From Candidimonas sp. (GTDB taxonomy: Bacteria > Pseudomonadota > Gammaproteobacteria > Burkholderiales > Burkholderiaceae_B), in contig SCQX01000076.1 of NCBI GenBank assembly GCA_004298545.1, positions 1 to 35,555 of the forward strand: DNA of 35,555 bases, written 5' to 3'. Under the pieces are notes generated by a model. That model was not told the origin of the DNA. It was given only the letters and a program-made list of their open reading frames with translations, and searched no databases. Numbering within the stretch: the first letter of the stretch is position 1; each line of letters begins with the position of its first letter. The position numbers and the translations under genes are program-made. Shown here piece by piece: positions 1 to 7,883 of the stretch.

Positions 1-194
1 GCGCATCGCAGGTTGTATTTTTTGCAGAATCCCTTGTCGATGGCTACCCACATGGGGATGCCCAGTATCGAGCCCGTGTATTCCTGTACACGAAACTGCG
101 CGTTGCCGCCGTCTGGCTTGTTTTGCGCGCTAGCGCCCGCAGTCATTCCGAGGGCGAAAAATGTGGCTGCCGCGAGTGAAAAAATACGCTTCAT
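1..194 (-). CDS. ABC transporter solute-binding protein, N-terminal part (NMT1/TauA-like), cut by window edge
   Basis: The reading frame starts at ATG 194 and runs off the left edge after 64 codons. It opens with a clear Sec signal peptide (MKRIFS, then a hydrophobic stretch, then cleavage after GASA), so the product is periplasmic. The mature start reads FRVQEYTGSILGIPMWVAID and then KGFCKKYNL. This resembles the first strand and helix of NMT1/TauA/SsuA-type solute-binding proteins, which usually show a GS...PLWVAKDKGFF pattern. A strong ribosome site (AAAGGAGA, about 201-208) lies 6-7 nt upstream. The ligand cannot be read from this fragment. The gene lies downstream of modE on the same strand, so molybdate-dependent control is possible but unproven. 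It is too short here for a confident family call. Confidence 0.75.
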   Translation of the reverse strand, partial: MKRIFSLAAATFFALGMTAGASAQNKPDGGNAQFRVQEYTGSILGIPMWVAIDKGFCKKYNLRC

Positions 195-228
195 TTCGTC
201 TCCTTTATCGTGTTTTATAGAAATATAT

Positions 229-264
229 AGTATATGTAGTAGCAGCTACGTTACTATATAGTAA
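229..264 (-). promoter_or_regulatory. AT-rich promoter with a perfect 14-bp palindrome upstream of the solute-binding protein gene
   Basis: Read on the minus strand, a -10-like TATACT lies at 234-229, giving a leader of roughly 27 nt. The perfect palindrome TTACTATATAGTAA (251-264) covers the place where the -35 box would be, and no good -35 hexamer is visible. A second inverted repeat, GTAGC-A-GCTAC, is at 239-249. The region is an AT-rich island in GC-rich surroundings. A TATATA-containing operator beside a modE gene suggests ModE control, but the sequence does not match the E. coli ModE box closely. The operator role is inference. Confidence 0.45.
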
Positions 265-451
265 ATTGAATGTGCTGTACTCTCTAATAGGGGATTTCCC
301 CAGCGGGATTGTCAGTCCGGCTCGCGGCACGACCCGCGGAGGCTCGCACGGACCGGTCGAACGGGGTGGTCATTCGCGCCCATGGCGGGGCTGGACGGTC
401 GGGATGTTTTCCAAAGGCTCCCGTAACCGGGGAGTCTCGGGGGTGGGGGCG
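265..451. other. Intergenic stretch downstream of modE, no gene seen
   Basis: This 187-nt stretch separates the end of modE from the promoter of the solute-binding protein gene. It holds two short inverted repeats: GGGGA-TT-TCCCC at 290-301 and CTCCC/GGGAG at 418-434. On the minus strand the second could form a weak hairpin just after the modE stop, but no T-run follows, so I do not call a terminator. No supported reading frame is present. Confidence 0.5.
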
Positions 452-1282
452 CTACTCGACGCCCACCAGAATGACGCTCGACGCGTTGAAGATGGCCATG
501 GCCTCCAGGCCTTCCTTCAGCGCCAGCGCTCTGAGACTGTCGAGGCTGATGATGGCGGTGATAACCGGACCGCGGAGAAGTTGTATGCCGACTTCGCCGT
601 TGACTGCGCCCGGTGTGACGCGGCTGATGGTGCCGCGCAGCTGGTTGCGGGCGGACAGCGCGGCGTTGGCCGCGGGCAAACCCACCAGGACAGACGATGC
701 CTTGACCAGGGCCAGCACACGCTTGCCGACATGCAGATCGAGGTTGCGCGCGCTTTCACTGGTGATTGACGCCACGATCTCGTTGCCGCCGGCGGCAAGG
801 ACGATTTCGTCGTTGACCGCGCCGGGCTTGATTCGCGCAACAGTGCCCGCGAGCTTGTTGCGGGCCGATGTCTGTATCGTCATGTGTTCGATGAGGTCGA
901 GGTTGTGCGTTGCATTGGCGCCGATGTTGGCAAGACGCGCCATGAAGCGCTCGTGTTCGCGGCTGACGGCTTCGTAGAACGCGATGAGTTCCCTGGCGCG
1001 TGGCGTCAGGCTCGCGCCGCCGCCGCGCTGTCCGCCGGTGGTTCGGGTGACCAGGGGCTCCTCGGCCAGGTTGTTCATGGCGTCGACGGCGTCCCAGGCG
1101 GCTTTGTAGCTGAGGCCAATCTTTCTGGCCGCGGCCGCGATTGATCCTTCTTCGCCGATGGCGGCCAGCAGCGCCATGCGCCGGGCGTTGCCCCACGCCT
1201 TGTCGCGCGAGCGCAGCGCCACACTTCCGGTCAGCTCGACGGGTGTGGCCGCGGCGGCGCGTCTGGCGTCTTTCTTGTCCAT
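452..1282 (-). CDS. modE: ModE-type molybdate-responsive transcriptional regulator
   Basis: The 276-residue protein has the full ModE layout. A winged helix-turn-helix of the LysR-like type lies at about residues 30-100 (GSIAAAARKIGLSYKAAWDA is the helix-turn-helix core, followed by TGGQRGGGASLTPRA). Two Mop/TOBE molybdate-binding domains follow at about 136-199 and 209-274, each starting SARNxLxGT and containing PGAVN(D/G)E. ModE dimers bind molybdate through the TOBE pair and control molybdenum uptake and molybdoenzyme genes. Length is close to E. coli ModE (262), with a short extra N-terminus. No mod transporter genes lie in the window; the nearest same-strand neighbour is the solute-binding protein gene about 260 nt downstream. 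No Shine-Dalgarno is seen upstream of the start, but a TACACT -10-like box lies 7 nt before it. Confidence 0.93.
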   Translation of the reverse strand: MDKKDARRAAAATPVELTGSVALRSRDKAWGNARRMALLAAIGEEGSIAAAARKIGLSYKAAWDAVDAMNNLAEEPLVTRTTGGQRGGGASLTPRARELIAFYEAVSREHERFMARLANIGANATHNLDLIEHMTIQTSARNKLAGTVARIKPGAVNDEIVLAAGGNEIVASITSESARNLDLHVGKRVLALVKASSVLVGLPAANAALSARNQLRGTISRVTPGAVNGEVGIQLLRGPVITAIISLDSLRALALKEGLEAMAIFNASSVILVGVE

Positions 1283-1289
1283 GTCCGAT

Positions 1290-1295
1290 AGTGTA
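1290..1295 (-). promoter_or_regulatory. Candidate -10 box of modE, very close to the start codon
   Basis: On the minus strand TACACT is followed by 7 nt (ATCGGAC) and then the modE ATG. If used, transcription would begin at or within a base or two of the start codon, giving a leaderless message. That would fit the absence of a ribosome-binding site. No convincing -35 hexamer is visible, so this is a weak call from spacing alone. Confidence 0.3.
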
Positions 1296-1409
1296 TGTTC
1301 AAATCGGGTCGGTCATCTTCATCTGTCGTGGCGGCATGGTCGCGCGAATTCCGCCGATACGCCCACTGGCGGCCCGCCTCAGACTTATTTTTGCAACGGC
1401 TATTCCTCC

Positions 1410-4208
1410 GTGACCACGGTACTCGAATCTTCAATCTCGTTCGACGATTTCGCCGAACTTGCCATGCGCGGGGACGACCGCGCCCGCGACGTGGTCGTCG
1501 TCACCGTCAATAATCGGTATGCGCGGCGCATCATCGCCGATTTCGCGCGACGGCTCGATGTTCACCGCAAGGTCGCGCCGCTGCCGCGCATCGTGCCATT
1601 CGGCGCCTGGCTGCGCGAAATGGGCGAACAAGCCTGCTTCGCGACGGGTGCGGCGCTGCCTGCCCACAGGCTTGACGATTTTGGTGCCTCGCGGTTGTGG
1701 GAGCGCGTCATTGCCCGCGATGAATCCGCGCGCGCGCTGTTCGACGTGCACCAGGCGGCGCGCCGCGCGGCGGATGCGGACCGTCTGATATCCGACGGGT
1801 ACGCGCGCGTCGAGCCGGGGGAGGAAACCGATGACTACCGTCGCTTCTCCCTGTGGCGGCGGCATTACCGGGCGGCGCTGACTGACCTGAACGCGGAAGA
1901 CGACACGCGCGTATTCGAGCGCGTGTGCGCGGCGGCCGATCGCGGCGAGCTGCCCGTCGTTTTTCGAACGCTGATTCTGGCCGGGTTTACGGCACTGTCG
2001 CCGCGACAGGAATCGCTGCTATCCGCGCTGGGGCATACTGGCGTACGCGTGTGCGCGCTGGCGGGAGGCGCTCGCCGCGCGCGGCGTATTGAACGCGTCG
2101 CGGCCGACGACCCGGATTCGGAGTGGCGCCTGGCCGCGCAATGGGCGGCCAGCTGCCTGTCGCGCGATCCGCGCGGGCGGTTCGCCATCATTGCGCCGCG
2201 CCTGGAAGCGGATGCCGCATTTGCGCATCGCGTGTTGCGCGATGCCCTGCGATGCGCGGTGGAGCCCATGGGAACGCCGGAACCCGCGGGCTCCGGCGGG
2301 CAAGAGTCGTCTGGAGTCTTGAGAGGCCTTGATCCATCGGTCGACGCATTGCGGGCGTCGCTGCTGCCGATCATGCCTTATGACGTGTCGATCGCGCGGC
2401 CACTCGGGGAATGGACCACCGTGCGTGGAGCCTTTGCCTGGCTGCGGGCGCTGTGCGCATTTGCCGCGCATGGATCGTGTTCCGCCGATATCGTGGGAAC
2501 GGCGCTGCTTGCGGGTTGCTGCGTGGGCGCCTCCGAGGAATCGTCGGGTCGCGCCGCGGTGGATGTCGCCTGGAGGCGCTTGGGCGCGGCGGGCGTCACG
2601 GCGGATGATCTGAGCAGGCGGCTGGTTCAATCCGCTCCGCGGCTTGCCGCGTTCTGGGTCGAATGGCAGGCGCGCCGCGAGGATACGCGGGGTGAAGCGC
2701 TGCTCAGCGAATGGATCGAGCGGTTTCGCCACTGGCTGGAATGGCTCGGCTTCCCGGGCGATGCGCCACTCGACAGTCAGGGGTACCAGGTGATGGAGGC
2801 GTTCGAAGCCGCCTTGACCGGTCTCGCGCGGCAGGATCCCGTGTTGGGGCGCCTCGACATCGACGGCGCGCTGCGGTCGCTGGAACGATTCCTTGGCGAG
2901 ACGCTTTTCCAGCCGCGGCGCGATGCCTCATCGCGGCTGGAGGTGCTGGGCTTCCTGGAATCGGAAGGTGGCCACTGGGATGGCGTCTGGGTGCTTGGCC
3001 TGACGGATGATGTTCTGCCGGCGGTGCCCGATCCCAACCCATTCCTCCCGTTGGCGGCGCTTCGCCGGGCGGGTGCGCCGCGCGCGACGCCGGAGCGCGA
3101 GCTTGCCTGGGCGGAGGCGATGGCCGAATCGTTCGTGGCCAGCGCACCCGATGTGTGGCTGAGTCATGCGCGGCGGGACGGGGAACAGGAATTGCGCCCG
3201 AGCCCCCTGTTGTGGGCGGCGGGGGCCGAGCCGGCGTCCGGGGCGGTGGTGGCGGGCGACGCGCCGCCGACCGGGGTGGTGCGCCGTGCGCGCCGCGGAT
3301 GCATGCTGGAGCGTGTCATCGACAACGACGGGCCGCCGCTGGCACCAGGCGATGAGACGCGCGGCGGCATTGGCGTCATCGATACGCAGGCGCGCGACCC
3401 GCTGTGGGCCTTTGTCAAATATCGCCTTGGCGCGTCCTGCCTGCCCCCCTACGCGGTGGAGAGTGGCCGCAATGTACGCGGCATATTTCTGCATCGCGCG
3501 GTGGAACTGGTGTGGCGACTGCTTGGTGATCAGGCGAATCTCTTGCGGGCGCGCGACGGTGGCACACTGGGTGGCCTGGTCACGCAGGCGGTGGATCGCG
3601 CGGGCGACGAGTGTCTGAGCGATGGCAGCCCCGTGCTTCGGCAACTGGAGGTCGAGCGGGCGCGCGGCGTACTCGATGCGTGGCTGGCGCTGGAGTGCGA
3701 ACGTTCGCCCTTCGCCATTGCGGCGCTCGAGCGCCACGGCGTCTGGTCGTTCGGACCGCTGACGCTGTCACTGCGCATCGACCGGATCGACCGTCTGGCC
3801 GACGGGCGGCTGGCGATCATCGATTACAAGTCTGGCCTGGGCCGGCTGGATCCGAAGAGCGACTGGATGCGCGAGCGGCCGGTTGGCTTGCAATTACCCT
3901 GCTATGCATCGGTGCTGGCGGGCGAATCCAGCCCGGTGGCCGCCATGGTGCTCGCGCGGCTGCATGCGCGCAAGGTCGAGACGGTGGGGCTGGCCGATGG
4001 AGACCGCGGGCTGCCGGGGCTCGCGCATCCCGAGGATTGGCCGTTGTACGCGGGATGGTCATGGGAGCGGATCATGGATGGCTGGCGCGGTACCATCGAA
4101 GGCCTGGCGAAGGAATACATTGCCGGCAGAGCGGTCAACGAGGTTCGGAAGCCGGCCGATCTGGACTATTGCGACGTGCGCCCGTTCTTGCGGTTGAATC
4201 AGGAGTGA
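1410..4208 (+). CDS. AddB-like PD-(D/E)XK nuclease, probable DNA double-strand-break repair protein
   Basis: This is the partner of the helicase-nuclease downstream, acting in resection of double-strand breaks for RecA loading. The C-terminus carries a RecB-type nuclease: GIFLHRAVELVW (near residue 690), SLRIDRIDRLADGRLAIIDYK with the Asp and Lys near 805-807, then QLPCYASVL. The N-terminal and middle parts (VTVNNRYARRI, LILAGFTALSPRQESLL, WDGVWVLGLTDDVLP) look like the inactivated helicase fold of AddB and match my memory of the betaproteobacterial 'probable DNA repair protein' family. I prefer GTG 1410 because the open frame further upstream runs inside modE on the other strand; ATG 1464 is an alternative. 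No clear ribosome site is seen for either. Predicted length from GTG is 932 residues. The cysteine cluster of the Bacillus AddB iron-sulfur site is not evident. Confidence 0.85.
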   Translation: MTTVLESSISFDDFAELAMRGDDRARDVVVVTVNNRYARRIIADFARRLDVHRKVAPLPRIVPFGAWLREMGEQACFATGAALPAHRLDDFGASRLWERVIARDESARALFDVHQAARRAADADRLISDGYARVEPGEETDDYRRFSLWRRHYRAALTDLNAEDDTRVFERVCAAADRGELPVVFRTLILAGFTALSPRQESLLSALGHTGVRVCALAGGARRARRIERVAADDPDSEWRLAAQWAASCLSRDPRGRFAIIAPRLEADAAFAHRVLRDALRCAVEPMGTPEPAGSGGQESSGVLRGLDPSVDALRASLLPIMPYDVSIARPLGEWTTVRGAFAWLRALCAFAAHGSCSADIVGTALLAGCCVGASEESSGRAAVDVAWRRLGAAGVTADDLSRRLVQSAPRLAAFWVEWQARREDTRGEALLSEWIERFRHWLEWLGFPGDAPLDSQGYQVMEAFEAALTGLARQDPVLGRLDIDGALRSLERFLGETLFQPRRDASSRLEVLGFLESEGGHWDGVWVLGLTDDVLPAVPDPNPFLPLAALRRAGAPRATPERELAWAEAMAESFVASAPDVWLSHARRDGEQELRPSPLLWAAGAEPASGAVVAGDAPPTGVVRRARRGCMLERVIDNDGPPLAPGDETRGGIGVIDTQARDPLWAFVKYRLGASCLPPYAVESGRNVRGIFLHRAVELVWRLLGDQANLLRARDGGTLGGLVTQAVDRAGDECLSDGSPVLRQLEVERARGVLDAWLALECERSPFAIAALERHGVWSFGPLTLSLRIDRIDRLADGRLAIIDYKSGLGRLDPKSDWMRERPVGLQLPCYASVLAGESSPVAAMVLARLHARKVETVGLADGDRGLPGLAHPEDWPLYAGWSWERIMDGWRGTIEGLAKEYIAGRAVNEVRKPADLDYCDVRPFLRLNQE

Positions 4209-4212
4209 TGGC

Positions 4213-7200
4213 GTGAATGGCGCAGCCGCCGGACGGCCTTCCGACCACGGGGTGCGTGCGCGCGCACTCGATCCGTCGCGGTCATTCATCGTCCAAGCGC
4301 CCGCGGGGTCCGGCAAGACCGAGCTGCTGACCGACAGGATACTGGCGTTGCTGGCCACGGTGGATCGACCGGAGGAAATCGTCGCCATCACCTTCACGCG
4401 CAAGGCGGCGGCCGAAATGCATGCGCGGTTGTTGTCGAAATTGCGCGCGGCGCTGGACGCCGGGAGTGACACCGCCGCGGCCCTGGCGGCGCATCGTCAG
4501 CGCAGTCAGGCGCTGGCGCGCGCGGCCCTGGCGCGCGATGCGGCCAAGGGCTGGAATATTCTGCGTCACCCGGCGCGGTTGTCCATCCGCACGATCGACT
4601 CGCTGTGTGCGCACCTGGTGCGGGGTATGCCCTGGTTGAGTCATTTCGGCGGGGTCCCGGCCATTGCCGATCGCCCGCAGGCGCACTATGACGCAGCGGC
4701 GCTCGCCACGCTGGCCATGGTCGATGAAGAGCCCGCGGTGGCCGCGTTGCTTTCCCATCTCGACCTCGATGGTCAGGCCGCCCGCGAGCTGCTTGCGCTC
4801 GGGCTGGCGCAGCGGGATCAGTGGCTGCCGCTGCTTGCCACGGGAGACGATGGCGCGCGGCTGATGGAAAATCTGCGGGGCGCTCTTGCCGGCGACTTGG
4901 AACAATTGGCTCATGCCATGCCCTTGGGCTGGGCGTCCAGCCTCGCCGCGGGCGTGGCCGCGGCGGCGAATCGGCTCGTGGCGTCGGGGGGAAAGCTCGA
5001 CCTCGCCGCGCTGAAGGATTGGGACGGTGCGCCATTCGGCACGGACCCCGTTGCCGATGGACCGCGCTGGCGTGCTTTGGCCGAGGTGTTGCTGACGTCC
5101 AAGGGTGAGCCGCGGGCGACGGTGAACAAGAATCAAGGTTTCGAACCGAAGAGCGCCTCCAAGAAAAGTGTGGAAGCGTGGCTGGACGCCGCCCGCCCGC
5201 AAGCGCGATCGTGGGCGGCGGCGCTCGATGCCGCGCGCCGGGCGCCAGTGGCCGGCTATTCAGCCGACCAGCTTGCCACGCTGGGGGCGATGTTCGATGT
5301 GCTGCGCCTGGCGTCGGCGCAGTTGCAATTGCGGTTTGCGGAAGCGGGCGAAGTCGATTTCATCGAGATTGCGCAGCGCGCGGTGCAGGCGCTGGGCGCG
5401 GCGGATGAGCCCAGCGATCTGCTGCTGCGGCTCGATATGTCCATCCGGCACCTTCTCGTCGACGAATTTCAGGACACCAGCCATTCGCAGATCGTCCTGC
5501 TGGACACGCTGACTTCGGGCTGGGTCGCGGGTGATGGCCGCACGGCGTTCCTGGTCGGCGACCCCATGCAGTCCATCTATCGTTTCCGCAAGGCCGACGT
5601 CGGTCTGTTCCTCGATGTCTGGCGGTCGGGATTGAAGCACGTCGCGCTGGAACCTTTGCGCCTGACGGATAATTTTCGCTCGGACGAAGGGGTGGTGGAT
5701 TGGGTCAATGGCACGTTCGAGTCGCTGTTCCCGCCGGCCGATGATGTGGCCCTGGGCGCGATCGCCTACTCGCGGTCTCACGCTTTTCTAGGTGCCGGCG
5801 ATGGGCCCGCGGTCCAGTTCCATCCGGTCTGGCGAGACAAAGATGATGAAGACGAGAGCGGCGAGCCTGCCGCACGATCCGTCGAGCGCATGGAATCCCT
5901 GGTGCTGGACCTGGCCAGGGATGCGCTGGCGCGCCACCCCGACAGCGCTCATCCGGTGGCGATTCTGGTGCGCGCGCGCAGTCATCTGGAAGGTGTGCTG
6001 CGTGTGCTGCGGCAGCATGGCGTGCCGTGCCGCGCGGTCGAACTGGAACCTCTGGGCGCGCGCCAGGTCGTCGACGATGTGGTGCAGCTGGCGCGCGCGC
6101 TGACGCATGATGGCGACCGCCTGGCCTGGTTGTGCGTGCTGAGATCGCCGTTGTGCGGGTTGACGTTGACCAGCCTGAATGCCCTGTTCGGCGCCGACCA
6201 TGCAGCCACCGTGCCTTCCCTGCTGGGCCGCTGGCTCGAGGCCGACGATGATGGGACGGCATCCCTTCCCGCCGATGAGCGGCGGCGCCTGCGCCGTGCC
6301 GCCGCTATTCTGTTCGACGCGGGCAATCGCGCGGGCGCCGTGCCCTTTGCCGCCTGGCTCGAGCAGTGCTGGCAGCGTCTGGGCGGGTCCGAAGTGTATG
6401 CCGATGCGGACGACCAGGCTGACGCGGAACGGTTGTTTCGCCTGATCGAGCGCCTGGCGCCTTACGGCGCGCTGGATACGGCAGAACTCGATGCCCGTCT
6501 CGAGGGCCTTTATGCATCGTCTGGCAGTGAAGGATGCGCCGTCGAGGTCATGACCATCCACAAATCCAAAGGGATGGAGTTCGATACGGTCGTGTTGATG
6601 GGGTTGCATCGCAAGCCGGCGGCCGATCGGGCGCCCCTGATCCGGTTCGAGCGCGGCGGCGACCGGGTGCTGTTGGGGCCCATCAAGCCGCGTGCCGCCG
6701 ATGAGCCGGATCCGGTGTCGCAATATCTGGCGCGCCGCGAGAAACAGCGCGCGGACCACGAAACTGTGCGGTTGCTGTATGTGGCCGCGACCCGCGCGCG
6801 TCACGCGCTGCACCTGGTCGGATTGGTCACCGTGGTGGAGGGGGCTGCGCGACAGCCCGTGGCCGGCAGCTTGCTGCGCCATCTGTGGGATGGCCTGGTG
6901 TGCCCGGAACCAACGGCGTCGTCAGCGGCCGCGTCACCGCCCGATGGGCGGCCGCGGCCGACGCTGTTGCGCCTGTCCGGCGAGGGGTTGCCGGCTCTGA
7001 AGGATGCCGTGGTGGCCGCGCATGGCGGCCGCGCGTGGCGGTGGCGCGGCGATTCCGACACGGAGGCCGCGGTGGGTACCGTTGTCCACGCGTGGCTGGC
7101 GTATCTGGGCAGTCATGGCGGCGGCGCCGGCTGGGCACCGCCCGAGATAGCGGCGTCCGTGCCGGCATTCAGGCTTCAGTTGTCACGCGCGGGGGTGCGC

Positions 7201-7563
7201 GAGGCGGCGCTCGACACGGCCGCCGAGGCAGTGCGCGCAACGCTGGCCGCGACGCTCTCCAGCGAGCGCGGTCGATGGCTGCTGGCGGTGGCGCGCGGGC
7301 ACCGGGAGTGGTCTTTGGTGAATGCGGTGGGGCGGGTGTCGGTCATCGACTTGGCGATTTCCCATGACGCGGGTTGGCTGGTGGTGGACTACAAGACCGG
7401 GGTGCCGGGTCGGGACGAGCCTATCGAGCGGTTCGCCGAGCGGATGCGCGCACGCTATGCCGATCAGATGGAACGCTATCGCCTGGCCGTGGCCGCGCTT
7501 GACGGCCGCCCGGCGCGCGCCGCCCTCTTTTTTCCGCGCGTCGACCTGTGGATCGATTGCTGA
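4213..7563 (+). CDS. AddA/RecB-like UvrD-family helicase-nuclease
   Basis: The 1116-residue protein is an SF1A helicase fused to a RecB-family nuclease. Helicase motifs in order: Walker A APAGSGKTELL, ITFTRKAAAEM (Ia), LLVDEFQDTS (II), VGDPMQSIYRFRKAD (III), LTDNFRSDEG (IV), MTIHKSKGMEFDTVVL (V) and LLYVAATRARHAL (VI). The C-terminal nuclease shows GTVVHAWLAYLG, VVDYKTG with the catalytic Asp and Lys, and DQMERYRLAV. GTG 4213 is chosen because AGGAG at 4201-4205 is well placed and the upstream gene ends at 4208, only 4 nt before it, so the two are almost certainly co-translated. Together they should unwind and digest broken DNA ends, in place of RecBCD. The motif III variant PMQS instead of PKQS is common in this group. 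Confidence 0.93.
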   Translation: MNGAAAGRPSDHGVRARALDPSRSFIVQAPAGSGKTELLTDRILALLATVDRPEEIVAITFTRKAAAEMHARLLSKLRAALDAGSDTAAALAAHRQRSQALARAALARDAAKGWNILRHPARLSIRTIDSLCAHLVRGMPWLSHFGGVPAIADRPQAHYDAAALATLAMVDEEPAVAALLSHLDLDGQAARELLALGLAQRDQWLPLLATGDDGARLMENLRGALAGDLEQLAHAMPLGWASSLAAGVAAAANRLVASGGKLDLAALKDWDGAPFGTDPVADGPRWRALAEVLLTSKGEPRATVNKNQGFEPKSASKKSVEAWLDAARPQARSWAAALDAARRAPVAGYSADQLATLGAMFDVLRLASAQLQLRFAEAGEVDFIEIAQRAVQALGAADEPSDLLLRLDMSIRHLLVDEFQDTSHSQIVLLDTLTSGWVAGDGRTAFLVGDPMQSIYRFRKADVGLFLDVWRSGLKHVALEPLRLTDNFRSDEGVVDWVNGTFESLFPPADDVALGAIAYSRSHAFLGAGDGPAVQFHPVWRDKDDEDESGEPAARSVERMESLVLDLARDALARHPDSAHPVAILVRARSHLEGVLRVLRQHGVPCRAVELEPLGARQVVDDVVQLARALTHDGDRLAWLCVLRSPLCGLTLTSLNALFGADHAATVPSLLGRWLEADDDGTASLPADERRRLRRAAAILFDAGNRAGAVPFAAWLEQCWQRLGGSEVYADADDQADAERLFRLIERLAPYGALDTAELDARLEGLYASSGSEGCAVEVMTIHKSKGMEFDTVVLMGLHRKPAADRAPLIRFERGGDRVLLGPIKPRAADEPDPVSQYLARREKQRADHETVRLLYVAATRARHALHLVGLVTVVEGAARQPVAGSLLRHLWDGLVCPEPTASSAAASPPDGRPRPTLLRLSGEGLPALKDAVVAAHGGRAWRWRGDSDTEAAVGTVVHAWLAYLGSHGGGAGWAPPEIAASVPAFRLQLSRAGVREAALDTAAEAVRATLAATLSSERGRWLLAVARGHREWSLVNAVGRVSVIDLAISHDAGWLVVDYKTGVPGRDEPIERFAERMRARYADQMERYRLAVAALDGRPARAALFFPRVDLWIDC

Positions 7564-7569
7564 TGCGCA

Positions 7570-7586
7570 CGCCCGGTCGTCGGGCG
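7570..7586 (+). terminator. Short GC hairpin just after the helicase-nuclease stop
   Basis: CGCCCG-GTCGT-CGGGCG forms a perfect 6-bp stem 6 nt after the stop codon. There is no T-run, so it would be a poor intrinsic terminator; it may instead protect the 3' end or help Rho-dependent ending. Confidence 0.25.
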
Positions 7587-7603
7587 CGTCGGCCCGAACC
7601 TGT

Positions 7604-7609
7604 TAAACT
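7604..7609 (+). promoter_or_regulatory. Candidate -10 box for the 4.5S RNA gene
   Basis: TAAACT lies 7 nt before the first base of the predicted mature RNA, the expected distance from a -10 box to a start site. No good -35 match is found 16-18 nt upstream, so the call rests on position only. Confidence 0.4.
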
Positions 7610-7616
7610 CCGAGGT

Positions 7617-7711
7617 GGCGGGCCCCTTCGCATGGTTCGGCGGTGAACCTGGTCAGGTCGGGAACGAAGCAGCCACAGTCGCTCAGAGCCAGTGCCGAAG
7701 TCAGGCTCGCC
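7617..7711 (+). ncRNA. ffs: Signal recognition particle RNA, bacterial small (4.5S) type
   Basis: The RNA binds Ffh and targets nascent membrane proteins to the translocon. The universal SRP domain IV apex is present at 7644-7673: TGAACCTGGTCAGG, a GGAA tetraloop, then GAAGCAGCCACAG. The ends pair: GGCGGGCC (7617-7624) with GGCTCGCC (7704-7711), one G-U included, giving a 95-nt hairpin close to the usual length. Compared with E. coli the pair closing the GGAA loop is flipped (C-GGAA-G becomes G-GGAA-C), a compensating change that keeps the fold. The exact ends are from base-pairing and could be off by a few nucleotides. A -10-like box lies just upstream and a terminator candidate about 35 nt downstream. 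Confidence 0.94.
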
Positions 7712-7744
7712 TATTCCGCTGTCATCCCCGTACCGTCATCCCTC

Positions 7745-7762
7745 GCGCCGATTCGGCGTTTT
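7745..7762 (+). terminator. Probable terminator of the 4.5S RNA transcript
   Basis: A small hairpin CGCCG-ATT-CGGCG is followed at once by TTTT. The stem is short, but GC-rich with an immediate T-run, and it lies 34 nt after the mature 3' end, where a precursor would be ended and then trimmed. No gene needs a terminator here other than ffs. Confidence 0.45.
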
Positions 7763-7883
7763 CGTGCCTGCAGCCGCGCGGCATGGCATCGTGTCGACCC
7801 GCGTGGCCCGATCGCCATGCGCGTGGCGCCGCCGCGCTAACATAGCTCTTGGTATCCCGAACTGAATTTCCGAAGGATCTCTC

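Noticed and set aside
1158-1409. Upstream extension of the AddB-like reading frame to an ATG at 1158
   Set aside because: The extra residues lie antisense to the start of modE and do not look like protein of this family; GTG 1410 is more sensible.
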